Assembly (NCBI GenBank): GCA_947631215.1
Contig: CANRKN010000020.1
Span: 1-25,449, forward strand
DNA from: an uncultured Oscillospiraceae bacterium
GTDB taxonomy: Bacteria; Bacillota_A; Clostridia; Oscillospirales; Oscillospiraceae
Length of the DNA: 25,449 bases
Direction: 5' to 3'
This document shows positions 1 through 6,489 of this stretch, piece by piece (position 1 is the first letter of the stretch; each line of letters starts with the position of its first letter). A program made the translations under genes and the position numbers. Under the pieces are notes generated by a model. It had not been told where the DNA came from, searched no databases, and worked only from the letters and a program-made list of their open reading frames with translations.

Positions 1-174
1 GATGACCACGGGGATCATCATGCCCATGTCGCCCTTGGTGCGCTCGTTGAAGTCCTTGGTGAACTGGCCGATGTTGATGCCGTACTGACCAAGGGCCGGG
101 CCCACGGGGGGAGCCGGGGTGGCCTTGCCCGCCGGGACCTGGAATCTGACGTATCCAACTATTTTCTGAGACAT
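1..174 (-). CDS. rplK: 50S ribosomal protein L11, N-terminal 58 codons (cut by window edge)
   Basis: L11 binds the GTPase-associated region of 23S rRNA and forms the base of the ribosomal stalk. The visible residues read [11 protein letters not shown] followed by the family hallmark [19 protein letters not shown] (about residues 15-33), which is nearly invariant in L11. The C-terminal rRNA-binding domain lies beyond position 1, so the gene is partial only because of the window. The ATG at 172-174 is preceded on the minus strand by a GAGGAG ribosome binding site about 9 bases upstream. The gene follows nusG after 43 bases, as in the classical secE-nusG-rplK-rplA order, and is probably cotranscribed from the promoter in front of rpmG. 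Identification is secure; only the length is unknown. Confidence 0.96.
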   Translation of the reverse strand, partial: MSQKIVGYVRFQVPAGKATPAPPVGPALGQYGINIGQFTKDFNERTKGDMGMMIPVVI

Positions 175-217
175 TTTTAAATTCTCCTCTGGTCCTCAAA
201 AATGAGGTAGTAAAAAT

Positions 218-745
218 TCATTCATCCTTCACCGGCTCGATCTGGTCAAGCTCCAGATCCACCGGCGTCTCACGGCCGAACATGGACACGATGACGCGGA
301 CCCTGTCCTTCTCCGGCTCCAGCTCGTCCACTGTGCCGAGGAAGCCCTCCAGGGGGCCGTCAGTGACCTTCACGGTGTCGCCCAGGCCGAAGCCCACCAC
401 GACCTCGTGGCGCTCCATGCCCAGGTCCAGGACCTCCCGCTCCGTCAGGGGCACGGGCTTTCCGTCCATGGACACGAAGCCGGTGGAGCCTCTGGCATTG
501 CGCACAAGATGCCAGCTCTCGTCGGTGAGGATCATCTTCACCAGCACGTAGCCGGGGAACGTCTTGCGCTCATAGGTCTTTTCGCCGTTGTCGGTGTGTT
601 CGGTGACTGTCTCCATGGGGATCTTGACCTCCAGGATCAGGTCCTCCATGTGCCGGTTCTCCGCCGCCTTTAAAATAGAGGCGGACACCGTGTTCTCATA
701 TCCGGAGTACGTGTGGACCACGTACCACTTAGCGCTGTCCGCCAT
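218..745 (-). CDS. nusG: Transcription termination/antitermination factor NusG
   Basis: NusG binds RNA polymerase, modulates pausing and couples transcription to Rho or to the ribosome. The 175-residue protein has the usual size. An NGN domain covers roughly residues 5-110 (WYVVHTYSGYE at the start, FPGYVLVKM in the middle) and a C-terminal KOW domain starts near GDTVKVTDGPLEGFLGTV and runs to the end. The start codon lies one base after the secE stop codon, so the two genes are almost certainly translationally coupled. It sits third in the operon rpmG-secE-nusG-rplK. No insertion or truncation is visible. Confidence 0.97.
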   Translation of the reverse strand: MADSAKWYVVHTYSGYENTVSASILKAAENRHMEDLILEVKIPMETVTEHTDNGEKTYERKTFPGYVLVKMILTDESWHLVRNARGSTGFVSMDGKPVPLTEREVLDLGMERHEVVVGFGLGDTVKVTDGPLEGFLGTVDELEPEKDRVRVIVSMFGRETPVDLELDQIEPVKDE

Positions 746-746
746 C

Positions 747-1019
747 TTACGCGAAGATGTTGATCAGCGCCTTGACCGTCGCCTGCGCGGCGCTGTCAAA
801 GCCCCAGAGCACCACGGCGCACACCACGATCATGACCAGGGCCACGAGGGTGTTCTTCGCCGTCTGCTTGGGCGTGGGCCATACGACCTTTTTAAGCTCG
901 CTCTTCATGTCGCGGAACCATTTCTTCACCCGCTGGAAGAACTTCAGCTTTTCGTTGGTCTTCTTGACCGCGACCTTCGTCTCCTTGGCGGGAGCTACGG
1001 CCTTCTTCTCTTCTGCCAT
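747..1019 (-). CDS. secE: Preprotein translocase subunit SecE
   Basis: SecE clamps and stabilises the SecY channel of the Sec translocon in the cytoplasmic membrane. The protein has 90 residues and one transmembrane helix (about residues 58-77, LVALVMIVVCAVVLWGF), which is the short single-span form common in Firmicutes. The conserved amphipathic segment precedes the helix and contains the family signature ELKKVVWPTPKQT (about 41-53). A lysine- and alanine-rich tail occupies the first 25 residues. It sits between rpmG (12-base gap) and nusG (1-base gap), the standard context. Confidence 0.96.
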   Translation of the reverse strand: MAEEKKAVAPAKETKVAVKKTNEKLKFFQRVKKWFRDMKSELKKVVWPTPKQTAKNTLVALVMIVVCAVVLWGFDSAAQATVKALINIFA

Positions 1020-1031
1020 GTCTCCGCCTCC

Positions 1032-1193
1032 TTACTTCGTTTCCTGATGCAGCGTATGCTTCCGGCAGAAGGGGCAATACTTCTTCAGCTCAAGCTTTTC
1101 CGTGTTGTTCTTCTTGTTCTTGAAGGTATTGTAGTTCCTCTGTTTGCACTCGCTGCAGCGCAGTACGACCTTGATCCTTGCGTCTGCTGCCAT
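1032..1193 (-). CDS. rpmG: 50S ribosomal protein L33, zinc-binding form
   Basis: This small gene was read directly from the minus strand: 53 residues beginning [16 protein letters not shown]. Two CxxC pairs (Cys13/Cys16 and Cys40/Cys43) make it the zinc-ribbon (C+) form of L33, a small protein of the large ribosomal subunit. The YNTFKNKKN segment between the pairs is typical of the family. The ATG is preceded by a near-perfect AAGGAGGTG ribosome binding site 8 bases upstream. It is the first gene of the operon, with secE 12 bases downstream, and a strong sigma-A promoter lies about 80 bases upstream. Zinc-dependent L33 is often replaced by a Cys-free paralogue under zinc starvation; no such paralogue is in this window. 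Confidence 0.93.
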   Translation of the reverse strand: MAADARIKVVLRCSECKQRNYNTFKNKKNNTEKLELKKYCPFCRKHTLHQETK

Positions 1194-1238
1194 ATTTTCG
1201 GCACCTCCTTGTTAAATTGCCTCCCTATTCCGGCCACA

Positions 1239-1260
1239 ACGGGTCGACCCGTCCGGACGG
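1239..1260 (-). promoter_or_regulatory. Two overlapping palindromes in the rpmG-secE-nusG leader
   Basis: Positions 1239-1252 form a perfect 14-base palindrome (ACGGGTCGACCCGT) and 1249-1260 a perfect 12-base palindrome (CCGTCCGGACGG). They share four bases, so as RNA hairpins they are mutually exclusive. They lie just after the predicted transcription start (about 1266) of the rpmG operon. There is no T tract, so this is not a simple terminator. A role as protein operator or leader switch is inference only. Confidence 0.45.
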
Positions 1261-1272
1261 CAGGTAAAAGTT

Positions 1273-1301
1273 ATCCTATCACATTCTCCATTAAATTGCA
1301 A
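1273..1301 (-). promoter_or_regulatory. Sigma-A promoter of rpmG-secE-nusG-rplK
   Basis: On the minus strand TTGCAA (1296-1301) is followed by exactly 17 bases and TAGGAT (1273-1278). Predicted transcription start is near 1266, giving a leader of about 70 bases to the rpmG start codon. Confidence 0.8.
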
Positions 1302-1375
1302 CCATATTTTCCGCGATTTTTGTCTTACATATTTTGATATAGCCCGAAACTTGTCCGTCCCCGGCGCCCGGGCCG

Positions 1376-1404
1376 TTGCTTTTGGGCCGCGGCTGTGGTA
1401 TCAT
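1376..1404 (+). promoter_or_regulatory. Sigma-A promoter of folT-ruvX
   Basis: TTGCTT (1376-1381) is followed by 17 bases and TATCAT (1399-1404), with an extended -10 TGG just before it. The predicted start, about 1411, falls at the very beginning of the riboswitch aptamer, which supports both calls. Confidence 0.78.
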
Positions 1405-1413
1405 CGTGCCATA

Positions 1414-1513
1414 TCAGAGTAGGGACGGCCGCGTAAAGTGCCGGCGGGATGGGAAGTTGCCCGCGGGACGAACGGCGTGAGCCGGCGGTGGCCGCCCCGC
1501 ATCCGCTGGAGGT
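1414..1513 (+). promoter_or_regulatory. Tetrahydrofolate (THF) riboswitch
   Basis: The leader matches the class I THF aptamer block by block, compared with the Eubacterium siraeum folT leader as I remember it: GAGTAG at 1417-1422, CGCGTAAAGTG at 1430-1440, the ATGGGAAGTTG loop at 1449-1459, ACGAA followed by the CGGC-GTGA-GCCG hairpin (from 1469), GGTG at 1487-1490, and GCATCCGCT at 1499-1507. Outer stem P1 pairs TCAG (1414-1417) with CTGG (1506-1509). The CTGG strand overlaps the ribosome binding site GGAGGT (1508-1513) of the gene starting at 1522. Ligand binding should therefore stabilise P1, hide the site and turn translation off when folate is plentiful. The family is known upstream of folT and folate genes in Clostridia. 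Confidence 0.93.
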
Positions 1514-1521
1514 AATTTAAT

Positions 1522-2040
1522 ATGAAAAACACCAAGCGTCTTGTGACCGACGGCCTGTGCGCGGCGCTGTACGTCGTGCTGTCCAGCTTTCTGGGGCTGA
1601 GCCTGGGGCCCATAAAGCTCTCCATCGACGGGCTGCCCGTACTGCTGGCGGCGCTGCTCTTCGGCCCCGCCGACGGCGTTATCGTGGGCCTGCTGGCGGG
1701 CTTTCTGGGCCAGCTTCTGGGCCCCTACGGGGTCTCCGCCACCACGCCCCTATGGATGCTGCCCGTGGGCGTGCTGGGGCTCATCGTGGGTCTGTACGCA
1801 AAGCATGCGGGCCCCGAGCCCGACAGGAAAAAGCTGGCGGTGGTCATATTTCTCGCCCTGCTGGCCGACACCACCGTGACCACGGGGGTGATGTACGTGG
1901 ACTGCCTGGTGTATAAGTATTCCTTCGTCACCTATTCCCCCTACATCGTCTGGCGGTACGCGGCGGATATCATCAAGGCGGCGCTCTATACCCTCGTCCT
2001 GCCGCCGCTGATCAAGGTCTTGAGAAAGGACGCGCCATGA
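1522..2040 (+). CDS. folT: ECF transporter substrate-binding (S) component, folate type
   Basis: The S component is an integral membrane protein that captures a vitamin and docks on a shared EcfT/EcfA energising module for ATP-driven uptake. The 172-residue protein has about six hydrophobic segments (near 10-28, 36-50, 52-68, 76-92, 104-122 and 145-163), the typical size and fold of the group. MKNTKRLVTDGLCAALYVVL at the N terminus carries the small-residue AxxxA-type helix used for docking. Sequence alone would only say ECF S component. The THF riboswitch directly upstream identifies the substrate as a folate. No EcfA or EcfT gene is in the window, so it must use a module encoded elsewhere. 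The stop overlaps the ruvX start (ATGA). The ATG has GGAGGT 8 bases upstream. Confidence 0.88.
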   Translation: MKNTKRLVTDGLCAALYVVLSSFLGLSLGPIKLSIDGLPVLLAALLFGPADGVIVGLLAGFLGQLLGPYGVSATTPLWMLPVGVLGLIVGLYAKHAGPEPDRKKLAVVIFLALLADTTVTTGVMYVDCLVYKYSFVTYSPYIVWRYAADIIKAALYTLVLPPLIKVLRKDAP

Positions 2041-2441
2041 GAGTGATGGCCATAGACTACGGCGACGCCCGCACCGGCATCGCCGTGTCCGACGCCCTGG
2101 GCATGATCGCCGGGGAGACCTTCGTCATCGCCCAGTGGGACCCGGAGGCCCTGGCGGATACCATCGTATCCGAGGCAAAAGCCCGGGACGTGGGCACCTT
2201 GGTGCTGGGTTTGCCCCGGAATATGGACGGCACCGAGGGCCCCCGGGCGGAGAAGAGCCGGGCCATGAAGGCCCTCTTGGAGGCCCGGGGCATGACCGTG
2301 GTCCTGTGGGACGAGCGGCGCACTACCGTGGACGCCCACCGTATCCTGCGGGAAAACGGCAAGCGGGAGAAAAAGCACAAGGCCACCGTGGATGCCGTGG
2401 CCGCCGCCCTCATATTGGAGGGTTATTTGGGAAGTATATAA
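2037..2441 (+). CDS. ruvX: Putative pre-16S rRNA nuclease / Holliday junction resolvase-like protein YqgF
   Basis: YqgF/RuvX proteins have an RNase H-like fold and are implicated in maturation of the 16S rRNA 5' end; an older proposal is Holliday junction resolution. The 134-residue protein is full length. It shows the first motif AIDYGDARTGIAVSD with Asp7, the LGLPRNMDGTEGPRA segment (58-71), DERRTTV with Asp92/Glu93, and a late Asp119 in KATVDAVAA, giving the expected acidic cluster. It overlaps folT by four bases and so is translationally coupled to it and indirectly under the THF riboswitch. That pairing has no obvious functional logic beyond proximity. A hairpin terminator follows directly. 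Confidence 0.93.
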   Translation: MRVMAIDYGDARTGIAVSDALGMIAGETFVIAQWDPEALADTIVSEAKARDVGTLVLGLPRNMDGTEGPRAEKSRAMKALLEARGMTVVLWDERRTTVDAHRILRENGKREKKHKATVDAVAAALILEGYLGSI

Positions 2442-2444
2442 AAT

Positions 2445-2466
2445 CAGCCGCCCGTCGGGGCGGCTG
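2445..2466. terminator. Bidirectional terminator between ruvX and the carboxypeptidase gene
   Basis: A perfect 9-bp stem CAGCCGCCC/GGGCGGCTG closes a GTCG loop. On the minus strand it is followed by ATTTTATATA, a reasonable T tract. On the plus strand the tract is weaker (TATTACTATAT). It lies between two convergent genes, so use in both directions is likely. Confidence 0.75.
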
Positions 2467-2483
2467 TATTACTATATGTTGTA

Positions 2484-3374
2484 TCAATATGTGATCCCAT
2501 ACATGGCCAGGAACTCCTCCAGGCACATGTGGTGCTCCATGATGTACTGGGCAGCGGTGGTGCCCACATAGCGCAGGTGCCAGGGCTCATATTCCACGCC
2601 GGTGACGTCGGTCTTGTCGGCGGGGTAGCGGATGACGAAGCCGTACTTGGCACAGTGCTCCTCCAGCCATTGCATCAGGCCGCTGCCGCCGATATAGGGC
2701 TCCATGTCCTGGTCCGGGCTCTCCAGCACGTCGGCGCACAGGCCGGACTGATGCTCGCTGGCGCCGGGGTAGTTCACGGCCAGCTTCGCCTTGGCATTGG
2801 CCTCCTCCTCCGTCATGCCCTGGGCCATGTATATGTCCACGTGGTTATCGAAATAGATGAGGTGCTGGGTGGCGTAGTCACGGTAGCCGGAGCAGAAATA
2901 GACCGTATACCCCGCCGCCCGGGCCGCGCCGAACAGGTCCTTCAAAGGCTCGGCGATGCGGCTGTCCACCTTCTGGCCGTTCTCGATCTCCGTGAGGGAC
3001 TCGGGCACGAAGTCCTCCCCCAGGGGCTTTTCCTCCCGTATCAGCCGCAGCTCCCAGCTGTTTGGGTCAACATTGGGGGGCGTGGGGGTGGGCAAGGGCG
3101 TGGCGGAGGGCTGAGGCGTCACGGGCAGATGGGTGGGCGCCGGCTCCCGCTTCTCCGCCTGGGGCTGACCGCCCGGGCCGGAGAAGAGTTTTAAGGCCAT
3201 ATACAGCACCGCCGCGATGCCCACCAGCACGATGAGCAGGTGAAACGCCCGCTTTCCGGCGCCGCTGCGGCGGCGCCGCCGTTTTCTTTGCGCCGGGGCG
3301 GAGCTCTTCCCTGCTGTCGCCTTGGCCGGGGCCCTCTCCGCAGGGGGTCTTTTGGTGGTCTGTGGTGCGCTCAT
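2484..3374 (-). CDS. Membrane-anchored D-alanyl-D-alanine carboxypeptidase, M15B (VanY/DacB-like)
   Basis: M15B enzymes are zinc metallopeptidases that trim the terminal D-Ala of peptidoglycan stem peptides outside the cell. Of 296 residues, 1-42 form a basic cytoplasmic tail (RKRRRRR at 30-36). One transmembrane helix spans about 43-64, and a proline/threonine-rich linker (about 79-103, PTPTPP) leads to the catalytic domain. Motifs are GYRDY with Arg165, SEHQSGLCADV with zinc ligands His208 and Asp215, and EPWHLRY with zinc ligand His266. All ligands are present, so the enzyme should be active. I chose the ATG at 3374. A longer frame begins with TTG at 3437, but that TTG is part of the -35 box. 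The gene stands alone with its own promoter. It could act on ordinary cell wall or on spore cortex; no resistance genes adjoin it. Confidence 0.88.
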   Translation of the reverse strand: MSAPQTTKRPPAERAPAKATAGKSSAPAQRKRRRRRSGAGKRAFHLLIVLVGIAAVLYMALKLFSGPGGQPQAEKREPAPTHLPVTPQPSATPLPTPTPPNVDPNSWELRLIREEKPLGEDFVPESLTEIENGQKVDSRIAEPLKDLFGAARAAGYTVYFCSGYRDYATQHLIYFDNHVDIYMAQGMTEEEANAKAKLAVNYPGASEHQSGLCADVLESPDQDMEPYIGGSGLMQWLEEHCAKYGFVIRYPADKTDVTGVEYEPWHLRYVGTTAAQYIMEHHMCLEEFLAMYGITY

Positions 3375-3408
3375 ACCGACGCCGTCCTTCCCTCTTCTTC
3401 CTGTCCTT

Positions 3409-3437
3409 ATTTTACCACGGTAAAGCGGGGCAGTCAA
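3409..3437 (-). promoter_or_regulatory. Sigma-A promoter of the carboxypeptidase gene
   Basis: Minus-strand TTGACT (3432-3437), a 17-base spacer and TAAAAT (3409-3414). It lies 35 bases upstream of the chosen ATG and rules out the longer TTG start. Confidence 0.82.
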
Positions 3438-3474
3438 CGATAAACCCTATGCGCTCAAAGAGCCCCATAGGACA

Positions 3475-3505
3475 GAAAAACCGCCCGGAGACAACTCCGG
3501 ACGGT
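3475..3505 (-). terminator. Rho-independent terminator of rpsT
   Basis: On the minus strand ACCGTCCGGAG pairs with CTCCGGGCGGT (one mismatch) around a TTGT loop, then runs into TTTTTC. It lies 15 bases after the rpsT stop. Confidence 0.88.
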
Positions 3506-3519
3506 CATTCTTTCAGTTA

Positions 3520-3783
3520 TCACTGGGCGGCGTTGAGCTTTTTCGCCATGGCGGATTTCTTATGCGCCGCGTTGTTCTTGTGGATCAGGCCCTTGGCAGC
3601 GGCCTTGTCGACGGACTTCACGGCGACCTTATAGGTCTCGGCAGCCTTCGCGCTGTCGCCGGCCGCAACAGCCGCTTCGAACTTCTTCAGCTCGGTCTTC
3701 AGCTCCGACTTCGCCGCCTTGTTCTTGGCGTTGGCAGCCTTCTGCAGCTGATCCCGCTTGGCCGATGACTTGATGTTCGGCAT
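3520..3783 (-). CDS. rpsT: 30S ribosomal protein S20
   Basis: S20 is a helical, lysine- and alanine-rich primary binder of 16S rRNA. The 87-residue protein begins MPNIKSSAKRDQLQKAANAK, the usual S20 N terminus, and carries the long basic helices and the conserved GLIHKNNAAHKKSAMAKKLN tail (about 67-86). An upstream in-frame extension to 3861 is discarded because it would run through the promoter. The ATG at 3783 has a GGGAGGTG ribosome binding site. It is monocistronic, with a sharp promoter and a strong terminator, and divergent from gpr. S20 in many bacteria represses its own translation, but no specific leader structure was recognised here. Confidence 0.96.
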   Translation of the reverse strand: MPNIKSSAKRDQLQKAANAKNKAAKSELKTELKKFEAAVAAGDSAKAAETYKVAVKSVDKAAAKGLIHKNNAAHKKSAMAKKLNAAQ

Positions 3784-3832
3784 TCCCTCGCACCTCCCTG
3801 TAAAAGTCTGAACATGATGTCCGCAGATGGTG

Positions 3833-3861
3833 ATTATATCAAGAGTTTTCAAGAATTGCAA
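3833..3861 (-). promoter_or_regulatory. Sigma-A promoter of rpsT
   Basis: Minus-strand TTGCAA (3856-3861), 17 bases, TATAAT (3833-3838); a near-consensus promoter. The leader to the ATG at 3783 is about 45 bases. Confidence 0.85.
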
Positions 3862-3916
3862 GTATTTTTTTACTTTTTTGGCTACAATACATTTAAATTA
3901 CTTGGGAGGGATGGAT

Positions 3917-4732
3917 ATGGTGGGCTGCCGCACCGACCTCGCCACCGAGGAGCTGCCCCAAAACGGCGGGGAGCTTCCCGGCGTCATGAGCCGGCAATAC
4001 GACAGGTATGGCTTTTCTGTCACCGACGTACAGGTGCTGGACGAGCAGGGTTCATCTATATTATGTAAACCAATTGGAAGATATCTGACCGTGGACCTCG
4101 ACAGTTTCTTCCGCCGGGAAGAGGATTCCTTCCCCCGGGCGGTGGAGCTTTTGGCAGACTGCGTGGGTCAGCTTTTGCCGTTGGGGACTGATGACAGTAT
4201 CTTGGTGGCAGGCCTGGGCAATCCTGCCATCACCCCGGACGCGGTGGGTCCCGAGACCGCGGCGGTGACATTGGCTACCCGGCATCTGAAGCAGCAGATG
4301 CCGGAGGACTTCGCCCTGTTCCGGCCCGTGAGCGTGTGCCAGACTGGCGTGCTGGGCACCACGGGCATCGAGAGCTCCCACCTTATCCGGGCCATCGCGG
4401 GAGCGGTCTCCCCTTCCGCCATTGTGGTGATAGACGCCCTGGCGGCCCGGTCCTCGGAGAGACTCTGCCGCACGGTGCAGCTCACGGACACCGGCATCAT
4501 CCCCGGCTCCGGCGTGGGCAACGACCGGGCAGAACTCTCCCCCAAGAACCTGGGCGTGCCGGTATTAGCGGTCGGGGTGCCCACGGTGGTGGACGCCGGC
4601 GGCGGCCTCATCGTCACGCCGCGGGATATCGACAAGTACGTGAAGGACGCGGGCAAGTTGATAGCGTATGCCCTCAATATGAGCTTTCATAGAGGGCTTA
4701 CGGTGTCAGACATAGACATGTTCGTGGGGTAA
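3917..4732 (+). CDS. gpr: Germination protease Gpr (spore aspartic protease for SASPs)
   Basis: Gpr is made in the forespore as a zymogen and degrades small acid-soluble spore proteins during germination. The 271-residue protein has the N-terminal RTDLATE segment (5-11) that marks the family. The two catalytic aspartates fit GLGNPAITPD (Asp108) and VVIDALAAR (Asp173). The conserved GTTGIESSH and PGSGVGNDR segments are also present. It is shorter than the roughly 370 residues of Bacillus Gpr, mainly at the C terminus. The start at 3917 has GGGAGGG six bases upstream; the ATG at 3911 touches the same site and is less likely. An in-frame extension to 3827 is rejected. It implies a sporulating organism. 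A forespore-type promoter upstream is not clear: TACAAT at 3883 has no good partner. Confidence 0.93.
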   Translation: MVGCRTDLATEELPQNGGELPGVMSRQYDRYGFSVTDVQVLDEQGSSILCKPIGRYLTVDLDSFFRREEDSFPRAVELLADCVGQLLPLGTDDSILVAGLGNPAITPDAVGPETAAVTLATRHLKQQMPEDFALFRPVSVCQTGVLGTTGIESSHLIRAIAGAVSPSAIVVIDALAARSSERLCRTVQLTDTGIIPGSGVGNDRAELSPKNLGVPVLAVGVPTVVDAGGGLIVTPRDIDKYVKDAGKLIAYALNMSFHRGLTVSDIDMFVG

Positions 4733-4748
4733 TGTTCCACGTGAAACA
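4733..4748. other. parS: parS centromere site 1
   Basis: A perfect match to the bacterial parS consensus TGTTNCACGTGAAACA, reading TGTTCCACGTGAAACA. ParB loads here as a CTP-dependent clamp and spreads. It begins at the first base after the gpr stop codon. Confidence 0.95.
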
Positions 4749-4772
4749 TTGCGTCGAGTTTTGCGATAAGAA

Positions 4773-4788
4773 TGTTTCACGTGGAACA
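4773..4788. other. parS: parS centromere site 2, abutting the parA promoter
   Basis: TGTTTCACGTGGAACA is the reverse-complement form of the parS consensus and an exact match. Its centre is 40 bases from that of site 1, and the two copies have opposite orientation. The -35 box of parA starts at the very next base. Confidence 0.95.
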
Positions 4789-4816
4789 TTGAAATTTCCT
4801 GCACATCTGCTATAAT
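4789..4816 (+). promoter_or_regulatory. Promoter of parA-parB-serS
   Basis: TTGAAA (4789-4794), a 16-base spacer and a perfect TATAAT (4811-4816). Because parS site 2 ends at 4788, ParB bound and spreading there would cover the promoter, suggesting autorepression. Confidence 0.82.
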
Positions 4817-4846
4817 AGAAGGGCACTGACGAGAGGAGGCCGGGAT

Positions 4847-5614
4847 ATGGCGCGGATCGTATGCTTTGCCAACCAGAAGGGCGGCGTGGGAAAGACCACC
4901 ACCTGCGTAAACCTGTGCGCCGCCGTGAAGGAAAAGCGGCGGAAGATACTGCTGGTGGACGCGGACCCACAGGGCAACGCCACCACGGGCATGGGCGCGG
5001 ACAAGCACGCGGACCTGACCCTCTACGACGTGCTCATCCGGGGCACGGACCCCAAGGAGGCCATCCTCACCACCAAGTACGGGGACGTGCTCCCCTCCAA
5101 CCTGGAGCTGTCCGGCGCTGCGGTAGAGCTGGTGGACGCGCCCGAACGGGAAAAGGTGCTGAAAAAGGCGCTGGAACCGCTGAGGGAGCAATACGACTAC
5201 ATATTCATCGACTGCCCCCCTTCCCTGGGCCTGCTGACCCTGAACGCCTTGGCTGCGGCGGATACGGTGCTCATCCCCATGCAGTGCGAGTTCTACGCCA
5301 TGGAGGGCTTGGCGGACCTGATGACCTCCATGCGCCTGACGAAGAACAGCATCAACCCCGCCCTGCAGATCGAGGGCATCGTCCTGACCATGTACGACCG
5401 GCGGCTCTCATTCGCCGGACAGGTGGCCAACGAGATAAAGCAGTACTTCGGAAAAGCGCTCTACAAGACCGTGATACCAAGAAATGTGCGCATCGCGGAG
5501 GCGCCCAGCCACGGCAAGCCCGTGAGCGCCTACAGCCGCCTGTCCCGGGGCGCGGAGGCCTACGACCTGCTGGCGATAGAGTTTTTCCGCCACAACCACA
5601 CCATCGACATCTGA
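4847..5614 (+). CDS. parA: Chromosome partitioning ATPase ParA (Soj)
   Basis: ParA/Soj is a deviant Walker ATPase that binds DNA as an ATP dimer, drives origin segregation with ParB and, in Bacillus, modulates DnaA. The 255-residue protein opens with FANQKGGVGKTTTCVNL, containing the deviant Walker A motif KGGVGKTT (11-18) with the signature lysine. It continues with the Walker A' segment LLVDADPQGNATTGMG and the Walker B region YIFIDCPPSLGLLTLNAL. There is no N-terminal helix-turn-helix, so this is the short chromosomal type. GAGGAGG lies just upstream of the ATG. parB follows after 14 bases, and the two parS sites lie immediately upstream. Confidence 0.96.
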   Translation: MARIVCFANQKGGVGKTTTCVNLCAAVKEKRRKILLVDADPQGNATTGMGADKHADLTLYDVLIRGTDPKEAILTTKYGDVLPSNLELSGAAVELVDAPEREKVLKKALEPLREQYDYIFIDCPPSLGLLTLNALAAADTVLIPMQCEFYAMEGLADLMTSMRLTKNSINPALQIEGIVLTMYDRRLSFAGQVANEIKQYFGKALYKTVIPRNVRIAEAPSHGKPVSAYSRLSRGAEAYDLLAIEFFRHNHTIDI

Positions 5615-5628
5615 CCGGAGGTGACAAT

Positions 5629-6477
5629 ATGGCATCCAAAAAGGAAAAAGGCTTAGGGTCCGGCCTGGGCGCCCTGTTCGGCAGCGAACAGCCCTTGGCG
5701 CCGGAAAAGCTGCCCATCAGCAAGGTGGAGCCCCGTTTCGGCCAGCCCAGGACAAATTTTGACGAGCCGGCCCTGCAGGAATTGGCCGACTCCATCGCCC
5801 AGCACGGGCTGCTGCAGCCCATCACCGTACGGCGGCTGGATAACGGCTACTACCAGATCATCGCCGGGGAGCGGCGCTGGCGGGCGGCCAGACTGGCGGG
5901 ATTGAAAGAGATACCCGTCCGCATCATAGAGGCCGACGACAGAAAAGCCCAGGAGCTGGCGCTGGTGGAAAACCTCCAGCGGGAGGACTTAAATCCCATG
6001 GAGGAAGCCCGGGGCTACAAGGCCCTCATGGAGGACTACGGCCTCACCCAGGAGGCGGTGAGTCAGAGCGTGGGCAAATCCCGCCCCGCCGTGGCCAACG
6101 CTCTACGGCTTTTGAGCCTGCCCGACGCCATCTCGGAGATGCTGGAAAAGGGCCAGCTCACCACCGGCCACGCAAGAGCGCTGCTGCCCGTGGAGCCGGA
6201 GGCGCTGCAATTGCAGACGGCGAAACAGGTGGTGGAAAAAGGCCTCTCCGTTCGGCAGACGGAGGCTCTCGCGGCCTCGCTCATGCGGGCTCCAAAGGCC
6301 AAAAAGGCCCACAGCGGCGTGGATTACGCCGCCGTCATGGGCGCGGAGCTGGGCCAGGCATTGGGACGGAAGGTACATATCGTAGACGGCCGGAAAAAGG
6401 GCCGCATCGAACTGGAATACTACGGCGCCGACGACCGTGAGGCCCTGCTGCAGGCGCTGTTCACACTGAAGAAATAA
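5629..6477 (+). CDS. parB: Chromosome partitioning protein ParB (Spo0J)
   Basis: ParB binds parS, hydrolyses CTP, slides along DNA as a clamp and recruits SMC; in spore formers Spo0J is also needed for normal sporulation. The 282-residue protein starts with KGLGSGLGALFG (7-18), the short N-terminal element that stimulates ParA. The CTP-binding box is GERRWRAA (80-87), followed by ENLQREDLNP (114-123) and a helix-turn-helix at about 139-160 (TQEAVSQSVGKSRPAVANAL). The C-terminal dimerisation domain ends at LLQALFTLKK. The chosen ATG has GGAGGTGA in front; the same frame runs open through parA, but that part is an overlapping shadow. serS follows after 12 bases. Confidence 0.96.
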   Translation: MASKKEKGLGSGLGALFGSEQPLAPEKLPISKVEPRFGQPRTNFDEPALQELADSIAQHGLLQPITVRRLDNGYYQIIAGERRWRAARLAGLKEIPVRIIEADDRKAQELALVENLQREDLNPMEEARGYKALMEDYGLTQEAVSQSVGKSRPAVANALRLLSLPDAISEMLEKGQLTTGHARALLPVEPEALQLQTAKQVVEKGLSVRQTEALAASLMRAPKAKKAHSGVDYAAVMGAELGQALGRKVHIVDGRKKGRIELEYYGADDREALLQALFTLKK

Positions 6478-6489
6478 GAGGAAGAGACT

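Noticed and set aside
3827..3916. Longer gpr start at 3827, and a forespore (sigma-F/G) promoter near 3856-3892
   Set aside because: The extension overlaps the rpsT promoter and lacks a ribosome binding site; the sequence has no convincing GNATR-type -35 with CATNNTA -10.
4861..5628. Upstream extension of the parB frame through parA
   Set aside because: It is the out-of-frame reading of parA; the ATG at 5629 with GGAGGTGA gives a standard ParB.
6478..6489. T-box leader for serS
   Set aside because: Only 12 bases separate parB and serS, so there is no room.
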